Shown here: in pieces, positions 42,201-50,351 of the stretch
How positions within the stretch are numbered: position 1 is the stretch's first letter
How the letters are laid out: the number at the start of each line of letters is the position of its first letter
DNA from: Pseudonocardia sp. HH130629-09
GTDB taxonomy: Bacteria; Actinomycetota; Actinomycetes; Mycobacteriales; Pseudonocardiaceae
Length of the DNA stretch: 64,000 bases
Direction: 5' to 3'
NCBI RefSeq assembly: GCF_001294645.1
Contig: NZ_CP011868.1
Location: forward strand, 3,472,001 to 3,536,000
The notes under the pieces: generated by a model
Told to the model about the DNA's origin: nothing
The model's database searches: none
Seen by the model: the letters and a program-made list of their open reading frames with translations, nothing else
Position numbers and translations under genes: made by a program

Positions 42201-44334
42201 CCCGGCACGCTCCGCGGTCGGGGTCCCGCTGACCGCGCGCGGCCGGACGCTGGCCGTCCTGGTCCTGGTGCGGGGCCCGCAGACCACGCCGTACGCCCCC
42301 GACGACATCGAGCTCGTCACCGACCTCGCCGACCGCGCCGCGCTCGCACTCGACAACGCGCTGCTGCTCGCGGACGAGCGGGCCAACGCCGACCGGCTGG
42401 CGCTGCTGCAGCAGGCCACCGCCGAGCTGTCGGCGGCCGCCGACCCGACCGAGGTGGCCCGGACCGTCGTCACCCACCTGCGGGCACTGCTCGGCCCCTG
42501 CCGCATCGCGGTTTACGAGCTCGACCCGACCGCCCAGCACCTGCGGGCGCTGGCCCTGCACGACGTCGCCGACCCGCAGGCGTGGCAGGAGGTGCCGCTG
42601 AGCTCGCCGATCCCGGCCGCGGTGACCGCCCGCGAGGCCCGCGCGCTGTGGCTGGAACCGGGCACCGACTGGCGCGAGCGCCACCCGCAGACGGCCGAGC
42701 TGCTCGACCGCCTCGGCCACCTGACCGTCTTCACCCTCCCGCTGGTCACCGCCGCCCGCACCGTCGGCGTCATCGCGACCGCGTTCATGACACCGCGGCC
42801 GCTGCCGCCCAGCGAGCGCGCCACCCTGCTCGCCCTGACCGACCCGGCCGCGCAGGCCCTCGAACGCGCCCGGCTCTACCGCGCCGAGCGGGAGGTCGCG
42901 CACACCCTGCAGCGCACGCTGCTGCCCATCCGGCTGCCCGACCTCGACACCGTGGAGATCGCGGTGCGCTACCAGGCGGGCGCCGCGGGCACCGAGGCCG
43001 GCGGCGACTGGTACGACGTCGTCGACCTCGGCGACGGGCGGGTCGGGCTGTCGGTCGGCGACGTCGTCGGGCAGGGCGTCGCCGCGGCCGCAGTGATGGC
43101 CCAGCTGCGCACCGTCCTCTCCGGCGCCGTCCGCCAGGGTCGCGACCCCGCGTCCGCGCTGGAGCTGCTCGACGAGTTCGCGACCTGGATCCCCGGCGCC
43201 CGCTACTCGACGGCGGCCTGCGTGGTCGTCGACCCCGGCCGCGGGGAGCTGCGCTGGGCACGGGCCGGACACCTGCCCGTGCTGGTCGTCGACGAGGACG
43301 GCGGCGGCTACCTCGCGGGCGGGCACAACCCCGTCCTGGGGATCCGCGGCCGTCCGGCCTTCCGCGAGGGGATCGCCCCCATCGCCGCCGGGCAGACGCT
43401 GGTGCTCTACACCGACGGGCTCGTCGAGCGTCGCGGCGAGGTCGTCGACGACGGGCTGGACCGGTTGGCCGGGATCGCCACCGAGGTGGCCGGACTGCCG
43501 CCGGAGCAGTTCGCCGGGCAGATCATCGACCGGGCCCTGGCCGGCGCCGCGCACACCGACGACGCGGCGCTGGTCTGCGTCCGCGTCCTGCCGCCCGACA
43601 TCGACCTCACCGTCCCCGGGTCCGCCCGGGAGCTGAGGGGCATGCGCCGCCGGGTCCGGCGCTGGGCCGACCAGGTGGGTCTGGGCGAGGACCTCGGCGA
43701 CGACCTGGTCCGCGCGATCGACGAGGCCGCCGCCAACAGCGTGGAGCACGGCTACGCCGGGTTCGACCCGCCCGGTGACGTCCGGCTCCACCTGGGCTAC
43801 ACGCCGTCGGGCGGGGTGAGCGCGTGCGTCTCCGACGACGGCCGATGGCGGCCGCCGCCGAGCGACCCCGGTCACCGCGGGCTCGGTCTGGCGATGATCC
43901 GGGCGATCGCGACCAGCAGCGAGATCGAGCACACCGACGGCGGGACGGCGGTGCGTATGCGGATCGCCCCGACGGCCCGTCCCACCGCGCCGCACTCCGC
44001 GGCGGTCCACCGGCCGCGGGCGTCGGAGGACCGGCGGACCACCGTGCTGCGCGACCACGGACGCCGCGACGGGGTCGTGCGGGTGCTGCTCGACGGTGAC
44101 CTCGACCTCGCCGGTGCCGGGGACGTGCGGGACCGGCTGCTGGAGCTCGCCGAGTCCGGGTCGGTCGACCTGGTCGTGGACGGCGCCTCCTACGTCGCGA
44201 GCAACGGCGCCGCGCTGCTCGCCGAGGCGGGCGACCGCGCGGCCGCCGGTGGGCACCGCCTGCGGGTCACGGTGTCACCCGGACCCGCCCGGCGGGCCTT
44301 GGAGCTCGTCGGTCTGGGTCCGCTCCAGCCCTGA
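39244..44334 (+). CDS. Giant hybrid sensor: PAS-GAF-histidine kinase-receiver-PAS-GAF-GAF-PP2C(RsbU)-RsbW-STAS
   Basis: A 1696-residue cytoplasmic signalling protein; no membrane helix is seen. Domains in order: PAS (~40-160); GAF (~180-345); HisKA with H368 in SNVSHEFRTPLTL; HATPase with N485 in LLSNALKF and D513 in DTGAGIP; receiver with D687 in VVTDIMMPVLDG and K739; PAS (~767-880); two GAF domains (~895-1045, ~1050-1215); SpoIIE/PP2C phosphatase with D1255 (GGDWYD), D1273 (GDVVGQG) and TDD at 1439; RsbW-like kinase with N1498 in DEAAANSVEHGY; STAS with Ser1653 in VASNGAALL. It combines a two-component module with all three parts of a SigB-type partner switch. ATG 39244 has GGGGAAGAGG upstream. 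Confidence 0.92.
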   Translation: MRGDDDADDPGPRPAGTDGPPGPNRAPARPGPPPDLVNAAMAAHDWSAHPLGPPEQWSPELRSVVRMLLDSRFSMWMAWGPDLTMFYNDAYRRDTLRDKHPWALGRSAREVWAEVWDDVGPMIASVLAGGEATWSEELLLFLERSGYLEETYHTFSYSPLHEDGAVAGMLCVVTENTDRVLSERRMQTLRDLAADLGPTRTRAQVYSAAGRALARNPQDLPFALVYEFTEDGGTGLVGSTSVAPDAPVVDPAGWPLAAVREGGTAVVDDLAAHLPELPRGAWDRPPSHAVLDPLAGAQGETLIRGALVVGLNPFRLFDERYRAFVDLLAGQVEAALVAAGAYEAERERAEALAELDRAKTDFFSNVSHEFRTPLTLIMGPVEQLRDAPPEPDRLAAELDVVHRNALRLGRLVTTLLDFSRLQAGRLRATFEPTDLAAFTTELSSLFRSAMERAGLDYTVDCPPLPWPVHVDRESWEKVVLNLLSNALKFTLDGHVAVALRADGDSAVELTVADTGAGIPAEELPRLFERFHRIAGTRARSTEGSGIGLAMTRELVTLHGGTITAASTPGTGTTFTVRIPTGTAHLDPDRVADTASGSAPTATSEAFVGEALRWLPGPAPAPAPVPADVAGTDAPASAGRILVADDNADMREYLQRLLADRYEVQLVEDGKSALTAARERPPDLVVTDIMMPVLDGMELLAALRGDRRTAGVPVLLLSARAGEEAAIEGLGAGADDYLVKPFSAAELVARVNAHLKLGRVRREAEARFTAMADLAPALIWVADPDGARTYVNSGWQEFTGREAFADLDDGWTDGLHPHDRQRYRNRFSRAVASGTGWQIEYRLRRADGAFRWILEHAVPLHTDADGAVTGWVGSGTDITVRYRESERQALLARLSRELDTAEDVDHRLRRLTALLVETRLADVCTVRRVDEAGQLVRAAGAAPDTTTEALLDERPGETSFGRQVLDAGAAVLWDDTAPGATVPGSAIPARSAVGVPLTARGRTLAVLVLVRGPQTTPYAPDDIELVTDLADRAALALDNALLLADERANADRLALLQQATAELSAAADPTEVARTVVTHLRALLGPCRIAVYELDPTAQHLRALALHDVADPQAWQEVPLSSPIPAAVTAREARALWLEPGTDWRERHPQTAELLDRLGHLTVFTLPLVTAARTVGVIATAFMTPRPLPPSERATLLALTDPAAQALERARLYRAEREVAHTLQRTLLPIRLPDLDTVEIAVRYQAGAAGTEAGGDWYDVVDLGDGRVGLSVGDVVGQGVAAAAVMAQLRTVLSGAVRQGRDPASALELLDEFATWIPGARYSTAACVVVDPGRGELRWARAGHLPVLVVDEDGGGYLAGGHNPVLGIRGRPAFREGIAPIAAGQTLVLYTDGLVERRGEVVDDGLDRLAGIATEVAGLPPEQFAGQIIDRALAGAAHTDDAALVCVRVLPPDIDLTVPGSARELRGMRRRVRRWADQVGLGEDLGDDLVRAIDEAAANSVEHGYAGFDPPGDVRLHLGYTPSGGVSACVSDDGRWRPPPSDPGHRGLGLAMIRAIATSSEIEHTDGGTAVRMRIAPTARPTAPHSAAVHRPRASEDRRTTVLRDHGRRDGVVRVLLDGDLDLAGAGDVRDRLLELAESGSVDLVVDGASYVASNGAALLAEAGDRAAAGGHRLRVTVSPGPARRALELVGLGPLQP

Positions 44335-44537
44335 TCACGGCCGTCGACAAGCGCTCTACGAAAAGCGCACGACGCGTGCTGAAACCACGAATGCTTTTGT
44401 CGCGCAAGTACATCGCGACGACGATCACATGGCCCAAGGCCGTTTCGCGGAGTAACACTTAGGAACGCTACCCCCCCGGTGGCCGTCCCTCCCGGACGGG
44501 CCGGAGGACGCGAACGGACGAGGAAGTGGGTGCCTGA
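44335..44537. other. Short intergenic region with a GTCGCG/CGCGAC dyad
   Basis: Contains GTCGCG (44399-44404) and CGCGAC (44414-44419) around 9 nt, and AT-richer DNA than the flanks. It should hold the promoter of the carboxylic acid reductase gene; no consensus was recognised. Confidence 0.3.
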
Positions 44538-47500
44538 GTGAACGTCACCGATCCGGAGGCCCGGGCCGAGCGCCTGGCGGCGGACCTCGACGAGAACGAT
44601 CCGCAGTACCGGGCCGCGAGGCGCGACGAAACCGTCCGCGCGGCCGCACTCGAGGCGGGACCCGGTCTCGCCGCCGCGGTCGACCGCATCATGACCGGCT
44701 ACGGCGACCGGCCCGCCCTCGCCCAGCGCGACACCGAGCCCTACACCGATCCCGCGACCGGCCGGACGGCCCTGCGGCTGCTGCCCAGCTTCTCCACCCT
44801 CAGCTACGCGCAGGCCTGGGAGCGGGCCCGCCGGCTCGCCACCGCCTGGGCGGCCGCCGGTGTCCGGCCGGGCGAGTTCGTCGCGACGATCGGGTTCACC
44901 AGCACCGAGTACGCGACGGTGGACCTCGCCGTCGTCGCCCTCGGCGCCGTCGCGGTGCCCCTGCAGCCCAGCTCGGCGCTGCCGCAGCTGCAGGCGATCG
45001 TCGACGAGACCGCACCGGTCGTGCTCGCCACGAGCCAGGAGTACCTGGGCAAGGCCGTCGAGCTGGCCCGTGCCGCCGAGCGGACCCCGCGCCTGGTCGT
45101 GTTCGACCACCACCCCGAGATCGACGACGAGCGCGAGACCCTCGCCGAGGCCGCCGTCGCGCTGCCCACGGTGCAGACCCTCGACGAGGTCCTGGACGGC
45201 GCGGCGCAGCTCCCGCTCGCCCCGCTGCACTCCCCCGACGGCGACGACGACCCCCTCGCGGTCCTGATCTACACCTCCGGCAGCACCGGCGCCCCGAAGG
45301 GGGCGATGTACCCGCAGCGGGCCCAGTGGCGCGCCTGGAGCGGCCACGCGATGAGCCTGCCCGCCACCCGACCGACGATCAGCCTGAACTTCATGCCGCT
45401 CAGCCACATGATGGGTCGGACGGTGCTGCTGAGCACGCTCGGCTCCGGTGGCATCGCGTACTTCGTCGCCCGGTCGGACCTGTCGACCCTGTTCGAGGAT
45501 CTCGCGCTCGCCCGGCCGACCGAGTTCCACGTGGTGCCGCGGATCTTCGACATGCTGTTCCAACTCTTCCAGTCCGAGCTCCACGCGCGTTCCGGTGACG
45601 GCGGGGACCCGGCCGCCGCCGAACGGGCCGTCCTCGACGACCTGCGCGAGCGGGTGCTCGGCGGCCGGATCCTGCGCGCACTCGTCGGCAGCGCCCCCAT
45701 CTCCCCGGAGATGAAGGAGTTCGCCCAGGCCGTGCTCGGCGTGCCGCTGCACGAGGGCTACGGCTCCACCGAGTGCGGGGTCGTGCTCATCGACGGCGTC
45801 GTCCAGTCCCCGCCGGTGACCGCCTGGAAGCTGGTCGACGTCCCCGAGCTCGGCTACCACACCGACGACCACCCGCACCCGCGCGGTGAGCTCCTTGTGC
45901 GGACCGACGACATCTTCCCCGGCTACTACCACCGCCCCGAGGTCACCTCCTCGGTCTTCGACGACGACGGCTACTACCGCACCGGCGACATCATGGCCCA
46001 GGTCGGGCCGGACCGGCTCGTCTACGTCGACCGTCGCAACAACGTGCAGAAGCTCTCCCAGGGCGAGTTCGTCGCCCTGTCCAAGGTGGAGGCAGCCCTC
46101 ACCCACGACCCGGCGATCCGGCAGGTCTTCGTACACGGCAACAGCGACCGGCCCTACCTGCTCGCCGTCGTCGTCCCGTCGCAGGACCTGCTCGACCGCG
46201 TCTCCGACCCGCAGGAGCTGCACGGCGAGCTGACCGCGGCGGTGCAGCTCACCGCGCGCCGTGCCGGCCTCGAACCGTACGAGATCCCGCGCGACCTGAT
46301 CGTCGAGCCGGAACCGTTCAGCATGGCCAACGGCCTGCTCTCCGACATCCGCAAGCTGCTGCGCCCGCGGCTGCGCGAGCGCTACGGCGAGCGGCTCGAC
46401 CAGCTCTACGCCGAGCTGGCGCGCGCCGAGAACGACGAGCTGGCCGCGCTGCGGGCGAGTGGTGCCGACCAGCCGGTGCAGGAGACGGTGATCCGCGCCG
46501 CCCGGGCGATGCTCGGCGCCTCCAGCACCGAGGTCACGCCGGACGCGACGTTCCTCGACCTGGGCGGCGACTCGCTGTCGGCGCTGAGCTTCTCGAACCT
46601 GCTGCACGACGTGTTCGGCGTCGAGGTCCCGGTCGGCGTCGTCATCAACCCGGCCGGTGACCTGCGGTCGGTCGCCGCGCACATCGAGCGGCTGCGCGAC
46701 GGCGACGCCGTCCCGACCCCGGCGAGCGTGCACGGACCCGACGCCGTCGAGATCCGGGCGGAGCACCTGCGCCTCGACGCCTTCCTCGACCCCGCCACCC
46801 TCGCCGCCGCCCCCGGGCTGCCCGCGCCGGCAGCGGGCGAGACGCGGACCGTGCTGCTCACCGGGGCCACCGGCTTCCTCGGCCGCTTCATGTGCCTGGA
46901 CCGGCTCGAACAGGCCGCGCGCACCGGCGGCACCGTGGTCTGCGTGGTCCGCGGTTCCGACGACGCCGCCGCCCGCCGCCGGCTCGACGAGACCTTCGAC
47001 TCCGGCGACCCGGAGCTGCTGCGTCACTACCGCGCGCTCGCCGAGGAGCACCTGGAGGTCCTCGCGGGCGACCTCGGCTCGCCGCGGCTCGGACTCGACG
47101 AGGCGACCTGGGAGCGGCTCACGTCCGAGGTCGACGTCGTGCTGCACTCCGGTGCACTGGTCAACCACGTGCTGCCCTACGGCCAGCTGTTCGGCCCGAA
47201 CGTCGTCGGCACCGCGGAGGTCGTGCGCCTCGCGCTCACCACCCGGCTCAAGCCGGTGGTGTACCTGTCGACGATCGGCGTCGCCGACCAGATCCCGGCG
47301 GGCTCGTTCGCCGAGGAGACCGACATCCGCGAGATGAGCGCGGTCCGCCACGTCCACGACGGGTACGCCAACGGCTACGCCATGAGCAAGTGGGCCGGCG
47401 AGGTGCTGCTGCGCGAGGCGCACGACCTGTGCGGGCTGCCGGTCACGGTGTTCCGGTCGGACATGATCCTGGCCCACACCCGCTGGGCCGGGCAGCTCAA

Positions 47501-48035
47501 CGTGCCGGACGTCTTCACTCGGCTGATCGTCACCCTGCTCGCGACCGGGCTGGCCCCGGCGTCGTTCTACGAGCCGGGCCCCGACGGCGGCCGGGCCCGC
47601 GCGCACTACGACGGGCTGCCGGTCGACTTCAGCGCCGCCGCCGTCGACGGGATCGGCACCGCCGGCTCGGCTGGGTTCCGCACCTTCCACCTGTTCAACC
47701 CGCACGACGACGGCATCTCGCTCGACACCTTCGTCGACTGGCTGGTGGAGTCGGGCCACACCATCACCCGTCTCGACGACTACGTGGAGTGGCGCGACCG
47801 GGTCGAGACCGCACTGCGCGGGCGGCCCGAGCAGCAGCGCAAGCACTCCCTGCTGCCGGTGCTGCGCTCCTACGACAAGCCGGCCGACGCGGTGCCCGGC
47901 AGCGCGGCGCCGACGGCGGCGTTCCGGGCCGCGGTGCAGGCCGCCCGGCCGGGCGGCTGGACCGACATCCCGCACCTGGACCGGGCGCTGATCGAGAAGT
48001 ACGCCGCCGACGTGCGGCTGCTCGGCCTGGTCTGA
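44538..48035 (+). CDS. car: Carboxylic acid reductase (A-PCP-R)
   Basis: An 1165-residue enzyme that reduces carboxylic acids to aldehydes with ATP and NADPH. The adenylation domain carries IYTSGSTGAPKGAMY (~245-260), EGYGSTECG and YYRTGDIMAQVG; the PCP carries DLGGDSLSALSF with Ser679 for the phosphopantetheine arm; the reductase domain carries LLTGATGFLGRFMCLDRLE (~772) and the YANGYAMSK (YxxxK) near 945. Order and length match Nocardia/Mycobacterium CAR (FadD9 type). It needs a phosphopantetheinyl transferase, not found here. GTG 44538 is the start. It stands alone; substrate preference, aromatic or fatty, is not predictable. Confidence 0.95.
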   Translation: MNVTDPEARAERLAADLDENDPQYRAARRDETVRAAALEAGPGLAAAVDRIMTGYGDRPALAQRDTEPYTDPATGRTALRLLPSFSTLSYAQAWERARRLATAWAAAGVRPGEFVATIGFTSTEYATVDLAVVALGAVAVPLQPSSALPQLQAIVDETAPVVLATSQEYLGKAVELARAAERTPRLVVFDHHPEIDDERETLAEAAVALPTVQTLDEVLDGAAQLPLAPLHSPDGDDDPLAVLIYTSGSTGAPKGAMYPQRAQWRAWSGHAMSLPATRPTISLNFMPLSHMMGRTVLLSTLGSGGIAYFVARSDLSTLFEDLALARPTEFHVVPRIFDMLFQLFQSELHARSGDGGDPAAAERAVLDDLRERVLGGRILRALVGSAPISPEMKEFAQAVLGVPLHEGYGSTECGVVLIDGVVQSPPVTAWKLVDVPELGYHTDDHPHPRGELLVRTDDIFPGYYHRPEVTSSVFDDDGYYRTGDIMAQVGPDRLVYVDRRNNVQKLSQGEFVALSKVEAALTHDPAIRQVFVHGNSDRPYLLAVVVPSQDLLDRVSDPQELHGELTAAVQLTARRAGLEPYEIPRDLIVEPEPFSMANGLLSDIRKLLRPRLRERYGERLDQLYAELARAENDELAALRASGADQPVQETVIRAARAMLGASSTEVTPDATFLDLGGDSLSALSFSNLLHDVFGVEVPVGVVINPAGDLRSVAAHIERLRDGDAVPTPASVHGPDAVEIRAEHLRLDAFLDPATLAAAPGLPAPAAGETRTVLLTGATGFLGRFMCLDRLEQAARTGGTVVCVVRGSDDAAARRRLDETFDSGDPELLRHYRALAEEHLEVLAGDLGSPRLGLDEATWERLTSEVDVVLHSGALVNHVLPYGQLFGPNVVGTAEVVRLALTTRLKPVVYLSTIGVADQIPAGSFAEETDIREMSAVRHVHDGYANGYAMSKWAGEVLLREAHDLCGLPVTVFRSDMILAHTRWAGQLNVPDVFTRLIVTLLATGLAPASFYEPGPDGGRARAHYDGLPVDFSAAAVDGIGTAGSAGFRTFHLFNPHDDGISLDTFVDWLVESGHTITRLDDYVEWRDRVETALRGRPEQQRKHSLLPVLRSYDKPADAVPGSAAPTAAFRAAVQAARPGGWTDIPHLDRALIEKYAADVRLLGLV

Positions 48036-48052
48036 CCGGGACCGGTCCGGCA

Positions 48053-48089
48053 CCGGAGGGCCCGTCGGCGGTCGGGACGGGCCCTCCGG
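48053..48089. terminator. Bidirectional hairpin between car and the methyltransferase gene
   Basis: CCGGAGGGCCCGTC and GACGGGCCCTCCGG form a perfect 14-bp stem with a 9-nt loop between the convergent ends of car and the metallophore operon. Confidence 0.75.
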
Positions 48090-48107
48090 CCACCCACGTG
48101 GGGGCGG

Positions 48108-50351
48108 TTATGTCGCCACCAGCAGCTGCTGCCCCAGCGCCCGGAGCGGGTCGGTGGGGCCGGGCAGCGCGGCGACCGGCCGCAGGCCGGCGGCGGCGAG
48201 CTCGGTCCACCACTGCCGCTCGGTGAGGAAGATCCGGTCGGTGCCGGCGCGCAGGTCCGCGCTGCCGGCGGCGGCCGTCCCCGGGCGTGCGGACATGAGG
48301 AACTGCATCGACACCAGCGCCGGCCGGTGCTCCCGGGTCGACTCGACCAGGGCCAGCACCCCGCCGGGAGCCAGCACCCCGCGGACGGCGGCGAGCGTCG
48401 CGCGGACGTCGACGGCGTTGTGCAGGACGTTCGCCGCGACGACGAGGTCGTGGCGGCCGTCGTGGGCGGCAAGGTCGGTGGTGACGTCGAGCAGCGCGGT
48501 CCGCACCCCGGGGAACCGGGTCGCGGCCAGGTCGAGGAAGAACCGCGAGACGTCGGTGAACAGGTAGTCGACCGGCGCCTCCCCCAGCCCGTCGAGGACG
48601 GCGCGGGTGCTGCCGCCGACGCCGCCGCCCAGCTCCAGCACACGCAACGGCTCCGCCCGGGTCCGTGCGACGGTCGCGGCGAGGTGGGCCAGCGCCCCGT
48701 TGAGGTAGGTGTTGATCGTGTTGTCCTGGTAGCTCGCCAGGGCGGTCGCGATCTCGCCGTCGGGGAACAGCAGCGCCTGCAGCGGCACCTCGTCGCGCAG
48801 CAGCTCGGGCAGGTGGGCCATGGCCGCGGCGAAGAACTCGACCATCGCGGGCGGGTAGCCCAGGTCGGTGCAGGCCGCGTGCAGCGCGGCGTCCGGCTGC
48901 GGCCCGGGGTCGCCGTGCGTGGCGAGCTCGGCCCGCCACCGCCGCACCAGCCACGCGTGCCGCGGGGCGACCTCCGGGTCCCCCGCGTCGAGCACCCGGG
49001 CCATGGCGTGCAGCGCGACGGCGTCGAGCCGGGCGACCGCGTCAGCGGGCCCCGCGGTCCCCGCCGGGGCACCGTCGGGCAGCGCGGCCCCGCCCGCGGC
49101 GTCGGCCGCCGCGACGTCGTCGGGCCCGACGAGGGGCAGCACGACCGTGGCGTCGGTGCCGGCGAGACGCCGCGCGAGCGGGCCGACCCGGCTCCGCACG
49201 AACGCGGGGAGCGGCTCGTGGGCCCGGCCGGGGCCGGCGAGCGCCTCGCCGGGGCGGACGCCGGCGGCGGCGGGCCGGGCGACCGCCAGCAGCTCGGGGT
49301 CGTCCGGGTCGAGCAGCACGGCGGCGTCGTGACCGGCGAGGTCGGCGCGCAGCCGGGCCGCGGTGACCGCGTGCGGGCCGGGCCTCAGCAGCGCGTTGGG
49401 GATGCCGCGCAGCAGGACCGGCTCCGGTCCGGCCAGCGGGTCGCCGGTCCAGTCCAGGACCCGCGGGACCGGGCCGGGGGCCGCGTCGACGTGCAGGACG
49501 ACGTCGAACCGGTGGCGCGACAGCTCGGTGTCGTCGGTGAGGGTCTTGGCGTGCACGGCGGCGGCGATCCGGCACCCGCCCGCCAGCGCGGCGGTGACGA
49601 GGGCGGCGGGGTCGACCAGCAGCTCGCGGTCCGCGGCGGCGCGTTCGGCGACGGTGCGTGCCAGGGCATCGTCGTCGAGGGCGGGTTCGGTGGCGGCGAC
49701 GGTCTCCCGCCAGTGCCGCAGGTGCAGACCCGCGTGCCGCACGTCGCCGACGACGACCGTTCCCCCGGCCGCGACGACCGCGGTCGCGGTGCGGAGCACC
49801 TCGGTCAGGTAGGACACGTCGGGGAAGCACTGCGTCACGGAGTTGATCACCACGCAGTCCGGTGCCCGCCCGCCGAGGGCGTCCGCCACGGCGGCGGACC
49901 GGGCCTCGTGTGCGGCGGCCCGCGCGACCGTCACCCCGGGCCGGGCGGCGGCACGGTGCCGGTCGACGACGTCGCCCGCGATGTCGGTGCCCACGTAGGC
50001 GTCGACGTGCGGGGCGATCCGTTCCAGCAGCATCCCGGTGCCGCAGCCCAGCTCCAGCACCCGGCGCGGACGTGCGGCGAGCACGAGCTCGGCCGTGCGG
50101 TCGGCCCACTCCCCCATGTGCGCGGCGGGCAGCGGCACGCCGGTCCCCGAGGCCCGCCACCCGGCCAGCGGGGACGGGTCGGAGTAGGTCCAGTCGTAGA
50201 CCTCGGTCCAGTGCTCGCGGTGCTCGACGACGAGGGCGCCGTCCGGCGGGACGAGCGCGGCCGGGTCGACGACGACCCGGGTCAGGTCCTCGCCCCGGGT
50301 GATGCGCGCGATCCAGGGGTGGGTCGGGTCGGCGGTGGGTTCGGTGCGCAC
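48108..50351 (-). CDS. Stand-alone didomain methyltransferase (NRPS-type plus PKS-type)
   Basis: A 747-residue protein with two SAM-binding domains. MT1 (~50-300) has EHREHWTEVYDWTYSDPSPL, VLELGCGTGMLLERIAPHVD and VINSVTQCFPDVSYLTEVL, the pattern of methyltransferases embedded in NRPS modules. MT2 (~480-745) has LPELLRDEVPLQALLFPDGE, TINTYLNGAL, VLELGGGVGGSTRAVLDGLG and DLVVAANVLHNAVD, the pattern of C-methyltransferases embedded in PKS modules such as that of HMWP1. There are no carrier or adenylation domains. It is last in the operon, overlapping the transporter gene by 70 nt. GTG 50351 has AGAGGA upstream. It probably methylates the PKS and thiazoline intermediates in trans. Confidence 0.85.
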   Translation of the reverse strand: MRTEPTADPTHPWIARITRGEDLTRVVVDPAALVPPDGALVVEHREHWTEVYDWTYSDPSPLAGWRASGTGVPLPAAHMGEWADRTAELVLAARPRRVLELGCGTGMLLERIAPHVDAYVGTDIAGDVVDRHRAAARPGVTVARAAAHEARSAAVADALGGRAPDCVVINSVTQCFPDVSYLTEVLRTATAVVAAGGTVVVGDVRHAGLHLRHWRETVAATEPALDDDALARTVAERAAADRELLVDPAALVTAALAGGCRIAAAVHAKTLTDDTELSRHRFDVVLHVDAAPGPVPRVLDWTGDPLAGPEPVLLRGIPNALLRPGPHAVTAARLRADLAGHDAAVLLDPDDPELLAVARPAAAGVRPGEALAGPGRAHEPLPAFVRSRVGPLARRLAGTDATVVLPLVGPDDVAAADAAGGAALPDGAPAGTAGPADAVARLDAVALHAMARVLDAGDPEVAPRHAWLVRRWRAELATHGDPGPQPDAALHAACTDLGYPPAMVEFFAAAMAHLPELLRDEVPLQALLFPDGEIATALASYQDNTINTYLNGALAHLAATVARTRAEPLRVLELGGGVGGSTRAVLDGLGEAPVDYLFTDVSRFFLDLAATRFPGVRTALLDVTTDLAAHDGRHDLVVAANVLHNAVDVRATLAAVRGVLAPGGVLALVESTREHRPALVSMQFLMSARPGTAAAGSADLRAGTDRIFLTERQWWTELAAAGLRPVAALPGPTDPLRALGQQLLVAT

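Noticed and set aside
37800..44256. Very long minus-strand frame opposite the giant sensor gene
   Set aside because: Its composition (Arg/Gly/Pro/Val-rich, no domains) is that of an antisense shadow, while the plus strand carries a full set of intact domains.
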